DNA from: a virus
Reading direction: 5' to 3' (one strand)
Virus record (IMG/VR): IMGVR_UViG_3300046474_000061
Location: 1 to 64,000 of that record
Length of the DNA: 64,000 nt
The notes beneath the pieces are model-generated. The model was not told the origin of the DNA. It ran no database searches and saw only the letters and a list, made by a program, of their open reading frames with translations. Positions within the stretch are counted from its first letter, which is position 1; every line of letters starts with the position of its first letter. Positions 32,843 to 39,542 of the stretch are shown one piece after another. The position numbers were made by a program, and so were the translations under genes.

Positions 32843-33425
32843 TAATAGCTTCACTATGATGAAGGAGGCTAACTCGAACACTCCAGACTTCCGTGCTCTG
32901 AAAAGAGGAACGCATGATGAATTCCCCGTGCTAGTTACGGGGAACATGCGACACGGGAGGAACAAGAATGATATCCTTGAGGGCTGCCATTACTACGGGC
33001 CAGCTATGTCCTTCGATGATAACTATATCATGCAGAGGAACAAGAATGTCAAATCGGTCCACAATATCCCTGAGCCTTTTGTGTTCACCTTTGAGAAGGG
33101 TGAGATCCAGACATCTCATGGACTATTCAGAGATCAAGACCAGAAGCATATCGAAGGTGATGTGTATGGTGTACCCCTCCGTAAACTGACACAACTTGAC
33201 CGTATCGAAGGTAACGGAGATATGATTGAACGTCAGCAACGTTGGGTCACCTTCATGTCTCCAATTCAGAAGGAGAAGAGTATCCGTGCTTGGGTCTACG
33301 TGGTCGATCTTAAACAATACCTTGACGCCTTCTCGGGATCGAACAATCTGGAAATCTGCCGCAGTTATGGATGTAATAATCCAAGGGATGAGGAGTTTGT
33401 CGATGTCTACTACCATTCCTATTAA
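32820..33425 (+). CDS. gamma-glutamylcyclotransferase-like protein 2
   Basis: A 201-aa product from ATG 32820, overlapping the amidotransferase end. GGCT-like signature VLVTGNMRHGRNKNDIL (in place of YGTL) and GDVYGVPLRKLTQLDRIEG with the catalytic Glu. Diverged from the first copy at 21184; the altered first loop may mean changed specificity. Confidence 0.75.
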   Translation: MQIRKPRSNSFTMMKEANSNTPDFRALKRGTHDEFPVLVTGNMRHGRNKNDILEGCHYYGPAMSFDDNYIMQRNKNVKSVHNIPEPFVFTFEKGEIQTSHGLFRDQDQKHIEGDVYGVPLRKLTQLDRIEGNGDMIERQQRWVTFMSPIQKEKSIRAWVYVVDLKQYLDAFSGSNNLEICRSYGCNNPRDEEFVDVYYHSY

Positions 33426-33681
33426 TATAGGGGATGAAATTACTCACAATCAGTACAGTCACCTCAAAGGAGAAGTCCTTGAAGTGTTCTTGAATAGTAA
33501 AGGATATGGTCCAACTCCTAATAAAATGGAGCCATTCATCAGAGCAAGATGGGTAGCACACTATGAGGGTTCGGAAAAGACTGGATCCCCATACACCGCC
33601 ACTGAGCCTGCTGAAAATGTTCGTCCTGCACAACTTCAATACGATCCCACGCAGCAGGGAGATTTAGAGGAAGATATTTGA
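33403..33681 (+). CDS. SH3-like small protein with acidic tail (copy 10)
   Basis: A 92-aa product from ATG 33403: IPINIGDEITHNQYSHLKGE, ending AQLQYDPTQQGDLEEDI. It overlaps the GGCT end. The tail contains no ATG; the next gene starts 1 base after the stop. Confidence 0.75.
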   Translation: MSTTIPINIGDEITHNQYSHLKGEVLEVFLNSKGYGPTPNKMEPFIRARWVAHYEGSEKTGSPYTATEPAENVRPAQLQYDPTQQGDLEEDI

Positions 33682-33682
33682 A

Positions 33683-34012
33683 ATGAAATTTGCATTAGGT
33701 AGTTTTATTAAGTATACTAATAAGAATACTAAGACTGAGATCTTCGGCACCGTTATTGCTGGTGAACACGATATGCATCTCGTTCTTGTGGAAGGTGGGA
33801 AGACGAATTCACAACTAGGTCGAACTTCTTTCTATAAGAATTATGCCTCGACATTTCTCTCTCAGTATTTTAACAAAGACGCAACCTATAATACTCTTTA
33901 TAGAACCAAGAGTGATAAGGCTATCTGGATATCTGCTCGGAGTAAGAATCTTGTCTCAGGTGTCTTGACGTATGACGCCACACAACAAGGGGATACCGAT
34001 GAGGATATTTAG
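33683..34012 (+). CDS. small protein with acidic tail (copy 11)
   Basis: A 109-aa product: MKFALGSFIKYTNKNTKTEI, FGTVIAGEHDMHLVLVEGG, a barrel-like head, ending VLTYDATQQGDTDEDI. The next gene starts in the tail behind AAGGGG. Confidence 0.75.
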   Translation: MKFALGSFIKYTNKNTKTEIFGTVIAGEHDMHLVLVEGGKTNSQLGRTSFYKNYASTFLSQYFNKDATYNTLYRTKSDKAIWISARSKNLVSGVLTYDATQQGDTDEDI

Positions 34013-34307
34013 TGTAATCAAAGAGGTCTTGATATATCTCGGAATTATGACTGCCAAACCTAAATTTCAAATAGGGGATAAGGTAAGCTATAGAACGTTT
34101 GATGAGTTTTGTTTGTGGAAAGACGGAGAAATTGTTTCCATCGAATACTCTATTGGTAGCCACATATACTATGGTGTCATCTTTCATGACAGTCTTTCAT
34201 ACAAAGAGTTTGCGATATCAACATCAGAGCGATCTCTTATTTTGGTTGCCCCTAAGCAACTAGAGTATGATCCTAAGCAGCAAGGAGATCTAGATGAAGA
34301 CATTTAA
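33999..34307 (+). CDS. SH3-like small protein with acidic tail (copy 12)
   Basis: ATG 33999 gives MRIFSVIKEVLIYLGIMTAK (102 aa); an internal ATG near 34048 before FQIGDKVSYRTFDEF is an alternative. It ends QLEYDPKQQGDLDEDI. A barrel start and tail as in the other members. Confidence 0.7.
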   Translation: MRIFSVIKEVLIYLGIMTAKPKFQIGDKVSYRTFDEFCLWKDGEIVSIEYSIGSHIYYGVIFHDSLSYKEFAISTSERSLILVAPKQLEYDPKQQGDLDEDI

Positions 34308-34605
34308 TATAGGTGATATCGTCAACATAGATATCCCCGGTAGTTCCATGGGTATCAAAGCCGGTATCATTGAACAAGTGGATTCATGGACAGAAACCTA
34401 TGACGACTGGGATGAGGATGAAGATGGTGAACCACCAGAGCCTCAAGAATTCGTTGAGTACATAATCTACGTCACTGATCCGCCAGATCTCAAAGTAGGT
34501 CATGGTAGGGACAACAAGTGTTGGTATGTTGACCAATCTTACGTAACACTTGGTGAACTTCAATACGATCCAACAAAACAAGAGGATGGTGATGATGATC
34601 TTTGA
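34294..34605 (+). CDS. SH3-like small protein with acidic tail (copy 13, variant)
   Basis: A 103-aa product: MKTFNIGDIVNIDIPG, a very acidic insert (DDWDEDEDGEPPEPQE), and a variant tail ELQYDPTKQEDGDDDL. The start lies in the previous tail behind AAGGAG. Confidence 0.75.
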   Translation: MKTFNIGDIVNIDIPGSSMGIKAGIIEQVDSWTETYDDWDEDEDGEPPEPQEFVEYIIYVTDPPDLKVGHGRDNKCWYVDQSYVTLGELQYDPTKQEDGDDDL

Positions 34606-34645
34606 CATCATTGGATTTAGCGGAGCTAAAGATGACGACCTATAG
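34595..34645 (+). CDS. 16-aa tail-like peptide
   Basis: ATG 34595, overlapping the previous tail, encodes MIFDIIGFSGAKDDDL. It ends in the same acidic DDD(I/L) pattern, and a start-less copy is found at 28882-28923. The next gene's ATG (34632) is inside it. Confidence 0.4.
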   Translation: MIFDIIGFSGAKDDDL

Positions 34646-35129
34646 AGAAAGGACAAAGCCTTGGGAAAGTCGAACTGCTTTCAAGAAGGATGCTCCTCGT
34701 CAAGAACAGAAGAAGACTTATTCTACAAGGACTGAAAGGATTTCTGAATGGCGAGACTGGTTTGACAATAACAATGATTGGGGTTGGACTTCAATGACAA
34801 GTAATCCAGTGAAGGACCCACTGAAAATAGACGACAGTATTCCAACTGAACAGTTTTCATCATGGGATGATCTTCAGAAGGGTGATGAAATCATCTGGTA
34901 TGATGAAAAAGGTGTTGACAAAAAGTACCATCTGATCTTCGAGAAATATGGAAGTGTGGTGGAAGCTCGTGATAAGAATGGGGCACTAGGATGTTATTCT
35001 TCTTATATTTATCCTCATAAAGGTTGGGTTACTCTTGGTAATCCAGACAGAAAGATTGGGTGGAAAAAAGTAGTCACTGAACTACAGTACAACCCTGAAC
35101 AACAGGGTGATACGGAAGATGATCTCTAG
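34632..35129 (+). CDS. 165-aa protein with acidic tail (copy 14)
   Basis: From ATG 34632. A basic, probably disordered N-terminal 60 residues are followed by a barrel-like SWDDLQKGDEIIWYDEKGV region and the tail ELQYNPEQQGDTEDDL. The last tail gene, directly before a consensus promoter. Confidence 0.75.
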   Translation: MTTYRERTKPWESRTAFKKDAPRQEQKKTYSTRTERISEWRDWFDNNNDWGWTSMTSNPVKDPLKIDDSIPTEQFSSWDDLQKGDEIIWYDEKGVDKKYHLIFEKYGSVVEARDKNGALGCYSSYIYPHKGWVTLGNPDRKIGWKKVVTELQYNPEQQGDTEDDL

Positions 35130-35131
35130 TA

Positions 35132-35160
35132 TTGACAACCTCAAATAGAAATGGTATAAT
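35132..35160 (+). promoter_or_regulatory. consensus sigma70-type promoter
   Basis: TTGACA (35132-35137), 17-base spacer, TATAAT (35155-35160), a perfect match, immediately after the last tail gene and 9 bases before ATG 35169. The transcript start would then nearly coincide with the ATG. Either the 35169 gene is read leaderless or by upstream transcription, or the promoter mainly serves the primase. Confidence 0.8.
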
Positions 35161-35168
35161 TAAATTTC

Positions 35169-35408
35169 ATGAGTAAACTAGAAGAATTTCAGGACCTAAT
35201 CAAATACGACAATAAGAGTGGACACCATCGTTGCTCAATCTGCAACTGCGTGACAAATGAAAGTATCGCCACAGAGATTGGTGACTTCCGTTCACGTATG
35301 TCCTTCACCCCTGATCCCAAAGACCGAATGCATGATATCTGTATTGAATGTGCTGAGGTCATTCAAGAGCAGCGTGATGAGTATTCTTATTACGACGAAG
35401 AGGAATAA
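35169..35408 (+). CDS. small zinc-finger protein
   Basis: A 79-aa product with CSICNC (residues 22-27) and CIEC (about 58-61), a four-Cys zinc site as in DksA-like or ribbon proteins, and an acidic end YYDEEE. Its TAA is followed in the same frame, without any other stop, by the primase zinc domain. Confidence 0.7.
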   Translation: MSKLEEFQDLIKYDNKSGHHRCSICNCVTNESIATEIGDFRSRMSFTPDPKDRMHDICIECAEVIQEQRDEYSYYDEEE

Positions 35409-35411
35409 GAG

Positions 35412-36965
35412 ATAGGAAAGTGGGCTAAGACAGCACAGCCTTGTCCCTGCGGTAAGTCATCAGATGCCTATTCCATTGACACAGATGGCAAGGGTTTCTG
35501 CTTTGGCTCATGTGGGGGTAAATTCTTTAGAAACGAAAAAGAAGAGGATATGGATAATACACAATTTAAATTTGAATTCCATGAACACAGAGGACTAAAG
35601 AGACGTATCCTAGAATTGTATGGGGTACAGACTAAGTTCTATGAAGGTACACCAATCGAAGATGCTTTCTTCTATCCGAATGGAAGTATCAAGATTAGGA
35701 ACCTTGCAGAGAAGAAGTTCCGAACTCAGGGTAATTTTACTGAAGCCCACTTGTTCGGTAAGAACGTATTTGATGCTGGTTCACGTAGAGCCATCACCAT
35801 TACGGAAGGTGAATATGATACGATGTCTGTAGCACAGATGCTAGGCGAAGAGAGTGCAGTTGTCTCTGTTCGTAATGCAGCAAGTGCCAAGGCTGATTGT
35901 ATCGCAGAACATGAATATATTAATTCATTTGATCGTATTATTATTAATTTTGATAATGATGCCCCCGGACAAGACGCTGCGAAAAAGGTAGCAGCTCTAT
36001 TTGACTTTAAGAAGACGTACAATCTTTGCTTGTCAAAAGGCAAGGATGCCAACGGTTATCTGACCGATGGTTTAATGAAGGAGTACTACGATGCCTGGAA
36101 GGGTGTCCGACGTTACACTCCTGACAATCTCTTGAGTACACTCAGTGAGTTCAAGGAAGCCCTTAAGTCTAAGAGGGAAGAAAAGCTTGCTGACTATCCA
36201 TTCGAGAATCTACAACGAATGCTCTTCGGTCTACACCGAGGGGAAGTCATTGTGGTTAAGGCACCAGAAGGTGTTGGTAAATCGGAGTTCTTCCGAGCAC
36301 TCGAAAACCATGTGCTCAAGACAACCAAGCATCCTGTTGGATTGATCCACTTGGAAGAGGATAACGGCACAACTCTTAGAGCTATGGCCGGATACTTCTC
36401 TGAGAAACCAATCCTACATCCAGAAGAAAACTTTGAAGATGATGAAGTCCTCAAGATCCTCTCAGATATTATGGGAGAGCAAGAGAACCGATTTGTCCTT
36501 CACAGTTCCTTCGATGTTGAGGATGAAGATGCATTCATAGATAACGTAAGGTTTATGGTTGCAGCATGTGGAGCAGAGGTTATTTTCTTTGACCACATCT
36601 CTTGGTTGGCAACTGGTGGTGGAGACAAAGGTGACGACGAACGTAAGCGACTTGACCGTATCTCTCAGAGGCTGAAGCTTCTGGCAAAGGAACTAGGGTT
36701 CTGTCTGGTCATGATCTCTCACGTTAATGATGATGGACTCACCAGAGGGTCTAGAAACATCAGTAAGGTAGCAAACACTGTTATCTCACTGGCTCGTGAC
36801 AAAACGTCTACAGACGCACTAGAGAGGCTTAAAACACACATCCTTGTTGAGAAGGCACGACTGATTGGTTCGAAGGAAGGACCAGCCGGTTATGGCATAT
36901 ATGATGAGGAGCGTCTCATGTTGGTGGACCCTCATAAAATGGGACTGGAGTTACCTAATGAATAA
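35412..36965 (+). CDS. primase-helicase (T7 gp4-like), apparent ATA start
   Basis: From ATA 35412 the frame gives 517 aa. The zinc ribbon Cys11-x-Cys13...Cys30-x3-Cys34 comes first, then TOPRIM motifs ITEGEYD and FDNDAPG, then the helicase Walker A APEGVGKS and an FDHISWL Walker B. The first ATG (35550) would remove the whole zinc ribbon, like T7 gp4B. No ATG, GTG, TTG or CTG lies between the in-frame TAA (35406) and 35550; GAGGA sits 7 bases before ATA. Alternatives are readthrough of TAA from the zinc-finger gene, or use of only the 471-aa short form. It unwinds DNA and primes lagging strands at the fork. Confidence 0.85.
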   Translation: MGKWAKTAQPCPCGKSSDAYSIDTDGKGFCFGSCGGKFFRNEKEEDMDNTQFKFEFHEHRGLKRRILELYGVQTKFYEGTPIEDAFFYPNGSIKIRNLAEKKFRTQGNFTEAHLFGKNVFDAGSRRAITITEGEYDTMSVAQMLGEESAVVSVRNAASAKADCIAEHEYINSFDRIIINFDNDAPGQDAAKKVAALFDFKKTYNLCLSKGKDANGYLTDGLMKEYYDAWKGVRRYTPDNLLSTLSEFKEALKSKREEKLADYPFENLQRMLFGLHRGEVIVVKAPEGVGKSEFFRALENHVLKTTKHPVGLIHLEEDNGTTLRAMAGYFSEKPILHPEENFEDDEVLKILSDIMGEQENRFVLHSSFDVEDEDAFIDNVRFMVAACGAEVIFFDHISWLATGGGDKGDDERKRLDRISQRLKLLAKELGFCLVMISHVNDDGLTRGSRNISKVANTVISLARDKTSTDALERLKTHILVEKARLIGSKEGPAGYGIYDEERLMLVDPHKMGLELPNE

Positions 36966-37089
36966 GTTCATTCTTTTATTTGGTGTTGTAGTAGCTCTTG
37001 CACTCATACTTCATGGGTGTGGGGCATTGCAACAGTATCGACAAACACAAGAAGAAAATTCTTTGTATAAAACCCTCCCAAGGGGTTGA
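36958..37089 (+). CDS. 43-aa putative lipoprotein
   Basis: ATG 36958 overlaps the helicase stop. MNKFILLFGVVVALALILHG then Cys: a signal peptide with a lipobox-like LHGC, followed by a short polar tail. A small envelope lipoprotein; function unknown. Confidence 0.55.
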   Translation: MNKFILLFGVVVALALILHGCGALQQYRQTQEENSLYKTLPRG

Positions 37090-37114
37090 CAGTGTTTTGT
37101 ACTAATGCTATAAT
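37086..37114 (+). promoter_or_regulatory. consensus sigma70-type promoter
   Basis: TTGACA (37086-37091), 17-base spacer, TATAAT (37109-37114), a perfect match, 26 bases before ATG 37140. It overlaps the stop of the lipoprotein gene and would serve the DNA polymerase block. Confidence 0.85.
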
Positions 37115-37139
37115 TAAACTATAGGAACAAAAGAAGTAG

Positions 37140-37280
37140 ATGAAAACCTTAGATGAAATGAAAGAAGACTACCTAAAGACTAACCAAATTAAGTATATTG
37201 GTAGAAAGAAAAAACCTAAGTTTGAAACTTCTGATATCCTTACAGTATACTCTGGCCATACCATTGAGAAAGTACTTTAG
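37140..37280 (+). CDS. small basic protein, 46 aa
   Basis: First gene after the promoter. MKTLDEMKEDYLKTNQIKYI then GRKKKPKF: a helix and a basic patch. Function unknown. Confidence 0.55.
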   Translation: MKTLDEMKEDYLKTNQIKYIGRKKKPKFETSDILTVYSGHTIEKVL

Positions 37281-37282
37281 TT

Positions 37283-37447
37283 ATGGACTTCTTTTTTGTG
37301 TATATTATAGTAGGGCTTATTGTTGCCCTTTGTAATCTCTTCTATCGAAAGGAAAGCACCTCAAGGTTTTATTTTCTTTTGTGGATTGTTATGTGGCCAC
37401 TTGTGTTTGGCTACCTTGTATATGATTGGATTGAGGAAGAAGGTTAG
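37283..37447 (+). CDS. small membrane protein, two TM segments
   Basis: A 54-aa product: MDFFFVYIIVGLIVALCNLF, a basic turn (YRKESTSR), a second hydrophobic segment, and an acidic end. A hairpin membrane topology is likely. It ends 2 bases before the polymerase start. Confidence 0.55.
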   Translation: MDFFFVYIIVGLIVALCNLFYRKESTSRFYFLLWIVMWPLVFGYLVYDWIEEEG

Positions 37448-37449
37448 TA

Positions 37450-39530
37450 TTGGCGAATGGAATATGGGTATTTGATTGTGAAGGAGACGGTCTTAATCCG
37501 ACAAAACTATATTGTTTAGCTGCCTGTAGCCCCCAAGGCAAGAATGTATTTGTAACAAATGATTATGACAAGATGCGGAAGTTTTTATTGTCCGCAAAAG
37601 TTCTCATCGGACATAATATTAGGCGATGGGACATTCCCCACATAGAGCGTATCCTTGGTATTAAGATCACTGCTAAGTTGGTAGACACACTGTCTCTATC
37701 TTGGTATCTCTATCCTGAAAGGTTCAATCATGGACTTGACGGATGGGGTGAGGATCTTGGTGTCAAGAAACCGGTGATCACCGACTGGCTGAACCAGACA
37801 CAAGAAGAGTACGAGCATCGTTGTTCTGAAGACGTTAAGATTAACGTAATGCTTTGGAATAAGATGTATCGTTACCTCTTCGATATTTATGGATCATCTG
37901 ATGGAGTATGGAAACTCCTCAAGTATCTCGACTTCAAACTCTATTGTGCCATGCTTCAAGAGCGATCACAGTGGAAGCTAGATATCGAGAATGCTGAACA
38001 AGCTCTTGCTGAGTTGACAGAGTTGCAGTCCCAAAAGATTGACACTCTAGCGAGAAAGATGCCACCAGTTCCTGTGGTGACATTCAAACATAAGCCCAAA
38101 CGGTTCCTTAATAAAGATGGGTCATACTCGAAGATGGGTATGGACTGGATGGCTCTACTGTCAGAGAGAAAGCTTCCACCAAGTCATGAGGAACCAATCG
38201 AGATTACCAAGGGGTATGAACAAGGTAATCCGAACTCTACTTCGCAGATAAAAGATTGGCTTACTACTTTGGGGTGGGTCCCAAGGACATTCAAGGAAGT
38301 CAAAAACAAAACGACTGGTGAGGTCAAGAGTAACTCTCAGATCAATCTTGAGCACGGCAAAGGAATTTGTGGTAGCATCAAGGCTCTGTATCCTAAAGAA
38401 CCATCCCTAGAACTCCTAGATGGTTTGTCTGTCCTACAACATAGGATTGGCATCCTCAAAGGTTTCCTGAGAGATCAGGAGAATGGATGGATCAAGGCAC
38501 AGGTTGCTGGTCTGACAAACACTCTTCGTTTCAAACATACCACAATCGTTAATCTGCCAAAACCTGGAAAGCTATATGCAGATGGCATTCGTGCCTCTCT
38601 TGTTGCTGGAGAAGGTATGATTTTGTGTGGTGCTGATATGTCTTCTCTTGAGGATCGTATCAAACAACACTTCATCTATCCTTATGACCCTGACTTCGTC
38701 AAAGAAATGATGGAAGAAGGTTATGACCCACATCTGTCCCTAGCACTATCGGCATCCGCTGTAACTATTGAGCAAGTGCTGAAGTATAAGGATGGAACAG
38801 ATAAGGGCATCTCACCTACCCGTGATGTCTTCAAGAACGGTAATTATGCCTAAATTTGGGCATGTAAAATCGTGTGAACTCAGGGAAACTCCAGAACGGA
38901 CAATCCTGAGCCAAGCCCGAAAGGGAAGGTGCAACGACTATCTCGAAAGAGAGTACACAGAAGTCTGTGGAAGCGCACGACACTCACAAAGAGTGATGAT
39001 ATAGTCTGGTCTATATAGGAATATATAGCAGCGAAAGCGGGTAGAGATTAACGACCTCTATCGAACATAACGGTCAGTATGGTTCAGGTGTGGCTCGATT
39101 GGCCAAGACTGCTGGTATCGACTTAGAGACAGCGGCGATGGTCCATGCAGCTTATTGGAAGAAGAATTGGGCAATCAAGAAGATCGCTTCGGTTCAGATC
39201 ACAAAGGTCGTCAATGATCAGATGTGGTTGTACAATCCAGTAAGTCAGCTCTGGTACTCACTTCGATTTGAAAAGGACATCTTCAGTACACTGGTGCAGG
39301 GAACTGCAAGTTATGTGTTCGACAGATGGGTAGAGTTCATCCTCGAAGTCAGAGAGCAACTCACAGGACAGATGCATGACGAATTCATCTTGTGCATTCG
39401 TGAGGGTTTTGAAGACCAATGTACCGCCCTCGTTGAGGAGGCAATGACTAAACTAAATGAAGAACTGAAACTTAACAGAGAGCTTGCCTGTGGTATCGCC
39501 TACGGTAAGAAATATAGCGACATCCATTAA
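37450..39530 (+). CDS. family A DNA polymerase, split by a group I intron
   Basis: TTG start at 37450 behind AGAAGG. The exons 37450-38851 and 39073-39530 join into 619 codons. Exon 1 has the 3'-5' exonuclease (FDCEGDGL, with Asp/Glu metal ligands) and palm motif A (CGADMSSLEDR). Exon 2 has motif C (GQMHDEF). Finger motif B (RDVFK...QYGSG) is formed only after splicing: the spacing Lys-x7-Tyr-Gly is then as in T7 polymerase. Replicative enzyme. It lacks about 85 residues compared with T7 polymerase. Confidence 0.9.
38852..39072 (+). other. group I intron (IA2-like), no ORF
   Basis: A 221-nt intron. P1 is ATGCCT (exon end) pairing with GGGCAT inside the intron, with the terminal T-G wobble at the splice site. 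The P7/R region GCAACGACTATC, the S region GATATAGTC and the end GAGATTAACGACCT...GAACATAACG closely follow the 3' part of the T4 td intron. The last base is the conserved G. It is much shorter than td because no endonuclease ORF is present. Inserted in the codon after NGNYA, within polymerase motif B. Confidence 0.9.
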
Positions 39531-39542
39531 GGAAAAATTAAC

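Larger units (their letters stand above)
21830..35129 (+). repeat. dispersed repeated C-terminal coding module (QQGDxDEDI tail)
   Basis: Fourteen genes end in variants of (E)LQYDPxQQGDxDEDI. Tails including stop end at 21877, 23535, 23791, 24643, 25566, 25828, 27235, 28881, 30872, 33681, 34012, 34307, 34605 and 35129, each about 48 bases. A weak relative (LGDREDDL) ends at 22417, and IIGFSGAKDDDL ends at 34645. Codons vary synonymously: Tyr TAT/TAC, Pro CCT/CCA/CCG/CCC, Gln CAA/CAG and all four Gly codons. The amino acids hold, so selection acts on the peptide. Most copies also hold an AAGGNG ribosome site, and many the next gene's ATG. Confidence 0.9.

Noticed and set aside
21830-35129. Tail repeats explained solely as copied ribosome-site/start cassettes
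   Set aside because: Residues upstream of the ribosome site (LQYDP) are conserved with varying codons, and several copies do not overlap a start codon. A coupling role may still coexist.
38821-39100. Polymerase gene broken by a frameshift or nonsense mutation
   Set aside because: The interruption has full group I intron features, and joining the exons restores motif B exactly.
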